A stretch of 64,000 nt of DNA from Ilyonectria destructans. Its lineage: Eukaryota; Ascomycota; Sordariomycetes; Hypocreales; Nectriaceae. This document shows, piece after piece, positions 53,479 to 62,770 of the stretch. The notes under the pieces were generated by a model. The model saw only the letters and a list, made by a program, of their open reading frames with translations. It had not been told where the DNA came from and did no database searches. Position numbers and translations under genes: made by a program. Where the stretch lies: NCBI GenBank assembly GCA_020740775.1, contig JAHEWK010000021.1, positions 372,001 to 436,000 on the forward strand, given 5' to 3'. The first letter of the stretch is position 1. Every line of letters starts with the position of its first letter.

Positions 53479-54916
53479 CAATAACGATACAATGATGAGA
53501 TCTATTTCTCTTGGTCAGTACGACGCACTATTTCTTCGAATTTGTCCTAACATTCACAGGCCTTCTGCGCCGATTTGACATTCAATACGACCCCAGATCT
53601 CACCGCCTTCGCTGCCAAGGTCACATCATCAACCTCGCCGCCAAAGCTTTCCTCTTCGTTACCGACAATGAGAAGCTCGAACACGACGATCCTGGTACAT
53701 ATAATGTGACGCTAAAGGAGATCGAGGCATGGCGGCAAAAGGGTCCTCTTGGCAAGCTTCATAACTTTGTCGTTTTCATTCAACGAAGTGTTCAGCGTTG
53801 CCGGGAGTTTGTGGCTCTTAGCCATAACCACAAGCTTGCGCGAGATAACGACACGAGGTGGAGTTCATGGTATATTATGCTACAAGCGGCCTTGCATCTT
53901 AGGGATGCAATCGACGGGTATTTTAACAAATGGGCGGAAGCAGATTGCGCTGGAGACGAGCTCTCTTCGGAGGACTGGATCATCCTCGAGAAGATCAAGT
54001 CCTTTTTAGAGAAGCTCAAAATGACTACCAAGGCTCTCGAGTCATCGTTTGCAACCCTCGACAATGTCCTCTTGGCTATGGACTTCGTATTGGCACAATT
54101 CGAAGCAGGGAAGGAGGCATACATCGACGACCGGATTATGGCACCGATGTATAACTCGGGATGGGCGAAAATGGACAAGTACTATCGCCTTACTGACGAG
54201 TCGCCTGCCTACGTTGCTGCGATTGTGCTGCACCCTTCGCATAAATGGCACTACATACACGAGAACTGGAAGAAAGAGTGGGCTGAGTCGTCAAAGAAGT
54301 TGATGGAGACACTGTGGGATGAATATAAACCTGTGGAACCGCAACTTCCTCTATCTCAGGTCCCGTCGACGACTACGAACGAGTTCTTGAATTGGAGAAA
54401 CAAGCATCTACAACCAGCGCTTATCACAGATGAGTATGAGCGTTATTGTAAGTCTGAACGGGTTTATGGGTTTACAAGCGCCCTTGCATGGTGGCTAGAG
54501 GAGACACAGCAAAAAAACTACCCTAACCTGAGCAAAATGGCCGTGGATATACTGTCAATTCCTGCAATGTCTGCCGAGTCTGAACGACTCTTCTCTGGGG
54601 CGAAGATAACGATTACGGACCGTCGAAATCGACTTGGGGGTGATGTAATTGAAGCATTGGAGTGCTTGAAGTCATGGTTTGGGATTCGAGATTTTCAAGG
54701 TGATGATATTTTAGCCACGGCAGGTGAATAATGAAGGTCACGTGTAATATATGGGATATATTGTTACACTGCCAATATATTGGATTCTTGGCAATACAAT
54801 ACAATATCGGCCATGTTCATATTGGGTAATACAATATGCACCCCCTGACGATACAATAATATTGCAAGGGGTCCATATTGCCAATATACGTATTGTTTAT
54901 ATTATTAGCAACACTG
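53479..54916 (+). mobile_element. hAT B: right half of a second, different hAT element
   Basis: It begins exactly at hAT A's right terminus and runs to a CAGTGTTGC-type terminus (inverted) at 54916. The last 180 bp carry many CAATAT/ATATTG words, the expected subterminal repeats. The left half is absent. Confidence 0.82.
53480..54731 (+). pseudogene. hAT B transposase, 5'-truncated
   Basis: Codons start at 53480 with NNDTMMRSIS, the segment just after the second catalytic D of hAT transposases. A 46-bp intron (53514-53559, GTCAGT...CACAG, branch CCTAAC) leads into GLLRRFDIQYDP and CQGHIINLAAKAF. The rest runs open to 54731 with the dimerisation domain (WWLEETQQKNYPNLSKMAVDILSIPAMSAESERLFS). 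BED finger and first two catalytic acids are missing because hAT A sits at that point. Confidence 0.86.
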
Positions 54917-54946
54917 CTGGAAAGAAGTCGAAATCAAATGTGAATA

Positions 54947-54990
54947 ACGTAATCCACAAGCGAGTCGCGCACTTTCTACCACGATGCATA
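54947..54990 (+). mobile_element. pogo G: end remnant
   Basis: After TA (54945-54946) ACGTAATCCACAAGCGAG, then core TCGCGCA once. Nothing pogo-like follows. Confidence 0.5.
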
Positions 54991-55163
54991 CACTTTCCTT
55001 ATTTTCTAAATTCTTCTACAATTAATTATAGAATCGCTTCTAAATGAATCTAGTGTTATTTTAGCTCTTTAAGCTGTTAAAAACAATAAGAATCTTAGTA
55101 TCTGAGCTGCAACTAAAATCTATACTGTACTGCTATAATAATCTGTAATTGATATAATAGCTA
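54991..55163. other. AT-rich spacer
   Basis: Decayed AT-rich sequence up to the pogo E end, no gene. Confidence 0.4.
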
Positions 55164-55275
55164 TAACGTGCATGATAAGCAGAACTTATCGTGGGGTCGT
55201 TTTGCGGAGTAATTTCGGGAAATCGTATGCGATTACGCAACTACCATCTGATAAGTGCCCGGCGCCGCGCACGCG

Positions 55276-55394
55276 AATATCTCGACGGCCAGCGGCCCAA
55301 TCAAGACCGTTCCGGATCCTGGGGAACTGCTACACTCCGGCGGTGCGTTTAGTCCAGGAGTGGCGTTGTTTAGGCTACTGGCTGTCGAGATATT
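55276..55394. repeat. Inverted repeat in the Crypton E 3' region
   Basis: AATATCTCGACGGCCAG (55276-55292) faces CTGGCTGTCGAGATATT (55378-55394), 16 of 17 pairs, with an 85-bp loop. It lies between the element end and the recombinase stop codon. Confidence 0.75.
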
Positions 55395-55548
55395 TGTGTA
55401 TGTAGCGTCGGGAAGGGATAAGGGGGGGCTCGTCTCTACTGCAAGGACTACGAGATAATAATACACTAACCTTATGGCTCTTTAATCTTTAAAAATACGT
55501 CTTCTCAATAGATATATATATATATAAAGACCCTAGTAGATGGCCGGC

Positions 55549-58060
55549 TTACCGTCGACGAGGGGCGGTCCGCCTCCTCCCTAGCCGGGTCCAGCGCCCC
55601 CGATGGCCCCGGCCCCGAGTCGGACCTGGTCCCGGGCCTGGGTCTGGGTCATCGGGCACGGGGGTCCCTACCTGTACTCGTGTCTGCTGGGCCTGGCCCT
55701 GACCCTGGCCCCGCCGGCGGCGCTGTTTCAGCTCGTTAACGAGCCGGTTCAAGCTCCGGCCGGCGCGTAAGAGCTCTAGCTCTGCAACAGCCTCCTCCTC
55801 ACTCTTACCGGACGCCGTGCGGGCCAAGAGCTCGTCCCATATCACCTTCCGGCGACAGAACTGCACCCTAACCCCATTCCCCGGGCGCCAGCGGCTTCCC
55901 CACATCTCTTCCAGCACCCGTACGGCCGGCTGGCCCGCAATCCCTTCTTCCCACTCCTTCCAGACGTCCCGCACCGTAAAGACCTTAGCCAGGGCTGTAA
56001 TGACGGGCATACCCGGTACTAGAGGCTCTGGGGCCGGGGCCGTATTGAGATTCAAGGGGGGAGCTGTTGACGGCGCCGGCGCCGGCGCCACTGCTGGCCC
56101 GGCTCCGAAGTAGCCGGTAAAGGTGATAGGGACCTTGCCCTGGAGGAGGGCATCGAGGCCGCCCTGAAGCCCCTCTAGCCGGGCCTCTAGCCGGATGGCG
56201 AGCCGCTGGCTATTCTGTAAGAGGGCCTCGCGCGTGCTCTCTAAGACGCCGCTTAGCTCTGGCAGCGCGCGTTGTACGAGCAGGCTTACCGGCTCCGTAG
56301 CCCCTACCGCGTCGGACCGCACGACGACGGCGAACTCGTCCCACTCGGGCCCGTTAAAAGGGGCGTAGGCGAAGAAGGGTAGCGACGGATAGCGGGGCTG
56401 TAAGACAGCCAAGTCCTGCAAGAGTACTATACGCAGCCGCCGCATAAGCTTAAGGAAGCCGTCGGCAGCTAGATCATCGTCATCGAGGCCGCCTTCTGCC
56501 CAGCATTGCCGGCGCGCGCGCGCCTCAAAGCGGGGCTCCCACTCCTCGATCCACGGCCAGAGCTGCTTTTGTAAGACGTAAGGGGGTTCGTGGGCGGCAC
56601 GCGCGAGGAAGTAGTCCCCCGGGGACGCCGAGAAGCCGGCGACGATACGCATGAACTGGCGCGGTAGGTGTGTGAGATAGGCCTGGCAGAGCACGCTCTG
56701 GTTCCAGCGGCCGGCCTGCGAGATCTGGGCGAGCGACGTGCCGTGGGTCTCCGCGTCCTGAGCGCCTACCCTGCGCGGGAGGTGTGTCTTCTTCGACGCA
56801 ATAAGGCCGGCGGCGCCGAAGATACGCCAGGTCTCTTGTAGCTGCGTCGGGTACGAGAGCTCCTGCTCGCGGTCCCGTCCGACGAGGACCTTGATCCGAT
56901 ACCAGTCCTGACGGCGCCGGAAGGACGGGGGCGGTTCGCCGGCGACGTGCCAGCGCCAGAAGAAGAGCTGCGCTAGGGCCCCTTGCGTACAGAATAAGGG
57001 GTCCTTATGCCGGAGGGCGCCCATAAACTCCTTCCTCGCCGTCTTATTTAGCTTGCCGTCTCGTAAAAGGCTTACAAGACAACCACAGAGGGTCGGGCCT
57101 TCCGAAGGCGGATAGTCCAATAGGGATAGGTCTGCAAGCTCCATCTTACGGCGGTTCTCCCCCCGTAAGAGGTAGTAGTGGCCGAAGAGGAGGTCGACTC
57201 GCGTACGGAGGTTTTGCGGCGTATATGCGGCCCCGCTGAGAAGGAGATCCTGGATCCGGAGCCATTCATTGGGGGAATAGCCGGCCTGGATCCCGTCGGT
57301 CCCGCGGTCTTTAAAGGAGGCACGGTCGTGCTTCCCCCGCTGCCGGCCCCGTTGCTCAAGGAAGCCTCGTACGGCGGCGCCCCGGGGGTTCTCCATATTC
57401 GCGTTACCGTGGGCCACCTGGAGCCGCCAGAGCTCGATAACGGCCGCGACATAGGCGTCGATAGTGCCCCTCGTAAGCAGGGATCCTTCGGTAAGGTCTA
57501 CTGCAGCCGGCGCAAGGGCCGTGGGTGGCACGTAGCCCTCGCGGTCGTCCGCGAGCAGCTCGGCGGCCTCGGCCAGGGGGATCTCTAAGGCTTCGGCTAG
57601 GCTTTCGGCCTCTGCCAGGGCCGCGGCCTCAAGCTGCTCCTGTTCGAGCTGTTGCCGTAGCTGTACGGTCTCGCCTTTGCCCTTACCCCTACCCCGCGCC
57701 CGTAGCTTCTTCTGCGGCGGCGCTACGCGTCGTAAGAGGATATCCTCCTTGAGCCACGCCGCCAGCTTGTCCGGCGTTACGAGCTCGCCGTCGGGCCAGC
57801 TATAGAGCGAGCCGTCAGCTGCAGCCCGAGGCATATGGCACCAGGCCTATAGGTATTCGTCTGTTAGCCGCCGAGGGGGTCCTACTTAAAAGGAGGGGGA
57901 AGGGGGGGCCGGCCGGGGGACGCGCCTTCCACTCCCGCTGCTTCGCCGCGTAACTCCGCGCCGTGTTCGCCGGCTGTTCGTCCTTCTTCGCCTGGAGGCC
58001 CGCCCTCCGGGCAGCACGGGCGCGCTCCTCAGCGGCGGTGTACGAGTCGTCGGCGGCCAT
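55549..58060 (-). CDS. Crypton E: tyrosine recombinase
   Basis: Two exons, 58060-57926 (45 codons) and 57846-55549, give 810 residues. The intron (79 bp) has a GC...AG rather than GT...AG border (AAG/GCGCGT); its position and phase equal intron 1 of Crypton C, and the joined reading AKQREWK-AWCH fits the homologues' KQKEWQ-DWCE. Catalytic R273 (LLRGENRRKMEL), H400 and R403 (THLPR), Y435 (QAYLTHLP). GCR1_C-type domain near 690-770 (VRDVWKEW...WGSRWRPG). Highly GC- and Arg/Glu/Ala-rich, unlike the surrounding DNA. It appears intact. Confidence 0.87.
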
Positions 58061-58346
58061 CTCGGTCGACCGGGGGCCTTCGAGGTGGTGTTTTTCTTAG
58101 GCTTGGTAGGCTGGAGACCTGATAAATGGGGGGACTTATCAAATGCACTTATCAGGCGTCGCGCACACGATTTCACACGATTTCACGGGTCGGGTTTTGC
58201 GGGCGATAAGTCGTCACGTGGTCTAAGCGAATTACGACGCAATTACGCGCACCATCGATAAGCGAGTGCCGCAGACAAGCGAGTGCCGCAAAAATCCTAG
58301 GATCTCTTCTTATTTCATTAAATCAATTATTTCTCAACCACCAAAT

Positions 58347-60002
58347 ATGTCACAATCAAATAATGAGGCAAGAATTCTTCTTGCTCTTCAAGCCCTTCAA
58401 AATAACCCAAAGCTAAGCATCCGACGCGCCGCAACGATCTATACAGTGCCCGAATGGATGATACGTCGCCGACAAAATGGCATGCTTTCTCGACGCGATA
58501 TTATCCCTAAGTCACGGAAGCTCTCTGATCTAGAGGAATAGATCATTGTTCAGTTTATTCTCGACCTAGATTCGCGAGGGTTTCCCCCGCGACTGCGTGG
58601 TGTTGAAGAAATGGCCAACCGACTGCTCGCTGACCGCGACGCGTCACCTGTCGGCAAGCGCTGGGCTTCCAACTTCGTCAGGCGACAACCAGAGCTTAAG
58701 ACGCGTTTTTTTCGTAAATACGACTATCAGAGGGCCAAATGCGAAGATCCAACCATTATTCGCAATTGGTTCCGGCTCGTGGAGAACACAATTGCGAAAT
58801 ATGGTATCGACCTAGCTGATATCTACAATTTTGACGAGACCGGCTTTATGATGGGCATAATTGCAAGCGGAATGGTCATCACAGGCGCAGATAGGCGTGG
58901 AAACCCGAAATCAGTCCAGCCTGGAAACCGGGAATGGGTTACAGTCATTCAGGCGATTAATGCGGAAGGCTGGGCGATCCAGCCGTTCATCGTGGTTGCG
59001 GGCCAATATCACCTCGCCAACTGGTACCGAGAAAGCAACCTCCCGGGCGATTGGGCTATTGCGACGACTCAAAATGGCTAGACAGACAATGAGACAGGCC
59101 TTGAGTGGCTCAAGCACTTTGACCGGCACACAAAGGCCCGATCAACTGGTCGCTATCGTCTTCTGATCCTCGATGGGCACGAAAGTCACCACTCGGTTGA
59201 CTTTGAGAAATATTGCGAAGCGAACCACATTATTACGCTTTGTATGCCGCCTCATTCGTCTCATCTACTTCAACCTCTTGATGTAGGGTGCTTTGGACCG
59301 CTTAAAAACGCGTACGGTCGAGAAATTGAGCAGTTGATCAGATGCTCGATTACCCACGTTTCAAAGACTGACTTCTTTCCGGCTTTTTACGCCGCCCACC
59401 AAGCCGCTATGACGGAAAGTAATATCAAGGGAGGTTTTCGAGGGGCCGGGCTTGTTCCTTTGGACCCGGAAAGTGTCATATCAAAGCTTGATGTGCAGCT
59501 ACGGACTCCAACACCTGTCGAGGAGGAGGCCAGCCTCCCCGACCCTTGGGTGCCCAAGACGCCAAAGACCGTCCTCGAGGCCACTTCTCAATCCGAATAC
59601 CTTGAAAGACGAATCAAAAGGCACCAGGGTAGCTCTCCAGCATCTATTGTTGACGCGCTTAAGTCATTTTCTAAGGGAACGAAGGCAATAATGCATCAGA
59701 TAGCATTATTGAACTCTGAGAACCAGATCCTTCGACAGGCAAATGAGACTCTTAGCAAGCGGCGCAGAGCAAAAAAAAACCGCCTACGGAATGGAGGGAA
59801 GATGACTGTAGATGAAGGAAGGGATGTAATTGATCAGAAGGATGTTGATGCGCAGTTAGTGGCCGAATCGTCGAGACATCGTGGTCAAGGAGGGTCGGCG
59901 CGACCGAAGGAAAGGCGTTGTGGAACATGCGGCAAGACTGGTCATAACGCAAGAACATGTCAGGTAGTTATTGCGATGTCTGGAGAAGAGTATAGCGATT
60001 AG
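58347..60002 (+). pseudogene. pogo E transposase with two premature stops
   Basis: 552 codons in one frame, as in pogo A. TAG replaces CAG at codon 65 (58539-58541) and TGG at codon 245 (about 59079-59081). Both are CpA-to-TpA type changes. All three catalytic aspartates (YNFDETG, LILDGHESHH, LQPLDVGCFG) and the zinc knuckle CGTCGKTGHNARTC remain. Codon 245 is also a stop in pogo B. Confidence 0.92.
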
Positions 60003-60110
60003 TTCTAATTGATTAGATGCTTTGTTGTGTATTTATTTTAATTCCTAGATTGAGGGTGATAATTTTTGACCGGCAAGCTTGTTTGACCGGCATGCTTATC
60101 ATGCACGTTA

Positions 60111-61922
60111 TACCTTGACCAACAAAGATTTAAATAAAACAACCATAACGCCTAGAATCAATTGAAATCAATCTCTATCCTCGTTTTCAGACGTATCTAC
60201 ATCAATTTCACAAGTGCGCGCATTATGCCCGGGTTGCCTGCACCTTCCACATCGCCGTTCCCTCGTCTCCATCCGCCTTTTCTGACCACTACTTTGCTGC
60301 GTTTCCTGCTGTATCTGATCAGCGATTTCCCTCCGATATTGTAGCTCCTGCCCCTCAGCTACTGTCATGCTTCCTGAAAGCCGGAGATGTGTTTTTTTTT
60401 GCCCTGCGCCGCCGGCTAAGTGTCGCATTTGCCTCCCGAAGCTCGTTGACCTCCGCCTTCAATAATGCCATCTGGTGCATTATTCCTCGCGCCCCCTTCG
60501 CAAATTGGTCCATGGCGGCTAAAATCGATGTCGGAGAGCTTCCTTGATGACAGCTGATTCGAGTTTTAATAAAATCAGTTTGCGAAGTAGCTTCAATTGG
60601 GTTGTTTGGGGTCTTCGGAACCCAGTGGCGAGGTAGCTCAACTTCGCCCTCCATAGGTGATGGAGTCCGTAACTTGACATCCAAGCGAGAAAGCACACTT
60701 TCTGGATCATATGGAACAAGTCCTGTGCCTCGAAAACCTCCCTGGATGATTTTTCCCGACATTGCGCTTTGAAATGCCGCTTGAAATGCAGGAAAGAAAT
60801 CAACCTTAGTAATGTGGGTGATTCGAGTCTTCATCATATTCTCAATTTGTCGACCGTAGGCCTGCTTGAGCGGCCCAAAGCAGCCAACATCGAGTGGCTG
60901 GAGGATATGAGATGAGTGTGGTGGCATGCAGAGAGTAATGATTTTGTTATCCTTGCAGAATAGTTCGAAGTCGGTCGAATGGTGGCTCTCGTGCCCATCT
61001 AGGACAAGGAGGCGATATGAGCCGGAAGAACGCGTCTTTGAATGCTTATCGAAATGCCGGATCCATTCTAGGCCTCTCTCATTTGTTGTCCAGCCGTTAT
61101 CCGAGGTTGCGATGACCCAGTCTTGTGGTAGAGTTCTTTCATCATACCAGGCTGCAAGGTGATATTGACCTGCAACAATGATAAACGGTGGGATCGCCCA
61201 CCCTTGGGAATTAACGCCCTGAATCACAGTAACCCATTCCCTGTTTCCTGGCTGGGCCATTCTCGGTCTTCCACGTCGTTCGGCGCTCGTAACGACCATT
61301 CCAGTTGAGATAATGCCCATCATAAACCCAGTCTCATCAAAATTGTAGATATCTGACTCCGCGATACCGTATTTCGCGATTGTCTTCCGCACAAGCTGAA
61401 ACCAGCCCCAAATGATATTCGGATCTTCGTATTGAGCTCTCTGATAGTCATATCTATGCGTAAAACGCGTCTTGAGCTCTGGTTGTCGCTTGATGAAGTT
61501 TGAGGCCCAGCGCTTGCAGACCAGAGGCGCGTCGCGGTCGGCGAGCAGTCGATTGGCCATATCTTCCACACCGCAAAGCCGGGGAGGGAATGATCGCTAA
61601 TCTAGGTCGAGGATATACTCAACAATTGTTGATTCCTCTAATTCTGTAAGCTTTCGCGAATTGGGCATGCTGTCGCGTCGAGAAGGTTGGCCACGTCGCC
61701 GGCGGTCGAGGGTGCTATAGTCGACTGAGTAGATCTTTGCAGCGCCTCGGATACTCAGTTTAGAGTCTTTCTCTATAGCTTGGAGAGCCAAGATTACCTG
61801 GCTTTCATCGCTTTTCTGGCGCATTGTTGGCAGTGGAGAAAACTGTGGTTAAATATGACAGTATGTCTAAGCATGGTGGGTGTGGCATTCGCTTGTCTGT
61901 GGCACTCGCTTATCATATACGT
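60111..61922 (-). mobile_element. pogo H: third lineage, 3' end missing
   Basis: Right edge on the plus strand is the 5' terminal repeat (inverted ACGTATATGATAAGCG, before TA at 61923-61924), with motif cores GAGTGCCACA and GAATGCCACA. The 3' side runs into the pogo E border without a terminal repeat, so its end was lost or replaced when E arrived. Confidence 0.85.
60168..61824 (-). pseudogene. pogo H transposase with one stop and one frameshift
   Basis: 1657 nt from ATG to stop, one more than the 1656 of copies A, B and E. Codon 76 is TAG (TCG in relatives), and a run of nine A (60392-60400 on the plus strand as T) shifts the frame in the RRAKK segment. The catalytic aspartates and a variant knuckle CGRCRQPGHNARTC are intact. 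It is clearly diverged from A, B and E (for example MRQKSDESQVILALQAIEK at the N-terminus). Confidence 0.9.
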
Positions 61923-61924
61923 TA

Positions 61925-62770
61925 TATAATATAGTTACTAGAAAGATAGATATAGACTGTATAGGCTGTATACTAATAGAACTTTTCTAAATCTTAGGAT
62001 ATAATAAAATAAGATTAATAAGATAATATATATTTAATTTAAAATCAGAGGAGTGAGTAGGGGATTTACGGTCTTTGGGGATGTTGGTCATTTGATCAGA
62101 TCCTTGCCGCAGCTAGGGCTAAGACTGCTGCAGCTTCCTTCAACAGGAAAGGCTGCACCGCATAGGGACTAGTGGCCTGACCCATTGGGACCATAAAAGA
62201 GCTTTGGATGTGTAGATAGAAGAAGGCAGGAAGCATCCCTCTTGCAAGATCATCATTAGGATAGCTGTCTGGCTACACTCTCAGTCATGATCAGTCTTCA
62301 GTCCAATTTACAGTCTTTTTAAGCCCATTTCTTCAGTTTCTTTTAGTGAACCGTTTAATCAAATGGTATTGGACCCAGCAGCCTTTGGACCTATTCATTC
62401 GATCTGTCTTTCCCGCCTTTGGTCCCGACCCCTATCTGCTATAGCAGACACATCACTCCTTCAATCATCACACAAGCTGCTTTTTTGGGTGGGTTGTGTG
62501 TTTCTAGTGTCTCTTGTCCCCGCCCACCACTCAGGAGCTTAAATTGATAAAGTTGTAATAGTTTAAAATTACAGGAAGCAGATACGCAAGTGACGCAGAT
62601 ACAGGTTGTGATACCACCTCTCCAGCAGGAGAGGTGGGGTCCTTGGCCGGGCTTAGTCAACCCACCGGGTAATAGCTCATCTAGATTTACAGTATGATTC
62701 GGCTGCAGTGGTAAGATAGAGTTGAGATAAGGTCCTAGACTTTGTACAAGTTGTCATCCACGCTCAGTAC
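61925..62770. other. Intergenic with repeat 'R', least decayed copy
   Basis: 62041-62160 (minus orientation) is the GC-rich form of the repeat seen at 18036 and 46140. The rest shows no gene. Confidence 0.55.

Larger units (their letters stand above)
55181..58263 (-). mobile_element. Crypton E, complete, flanked by GATAAGC
   Basis: Both junctions are exact: GATAAGC at 55174-55180 and again at 58257-58263, with pogo E sequence continuing on either side. One GATAAGC belongs to the target. Cryptons integrate by recombination between short identical sites and leave such direct repeats. Several GATAAG/CTTATC words occur inside the element near both ends. It carries one gene. Confidence 0.9.
55166..60108 (+). 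mobile_element. pogo E: split by a Crypton in its left inverted repeat
   Basis: Begins ACGTGCATGATAAGC after TA (55164-55165) and ends at 60108 before TA (60109-60110). Taking out 55181-58263 (3083 bp) leaves 1860 bp, exactly the length of pogo B, and rejoins the left repeat as ACGTGCATGATAAGCGAG. Left repeat motifs have core GAGTGCCGCA, right repeat motifs core TGCCGGTCAA: the two ends do not match each other. Confidence 0.92.

Noticed and set aside
55174..58263. GATAAG words as GATA-factor sites
   Set aside because: Their exact duplication at the Crypton borders and presence in all pogo ends explains them as crossover and terminal-repeat sequence.
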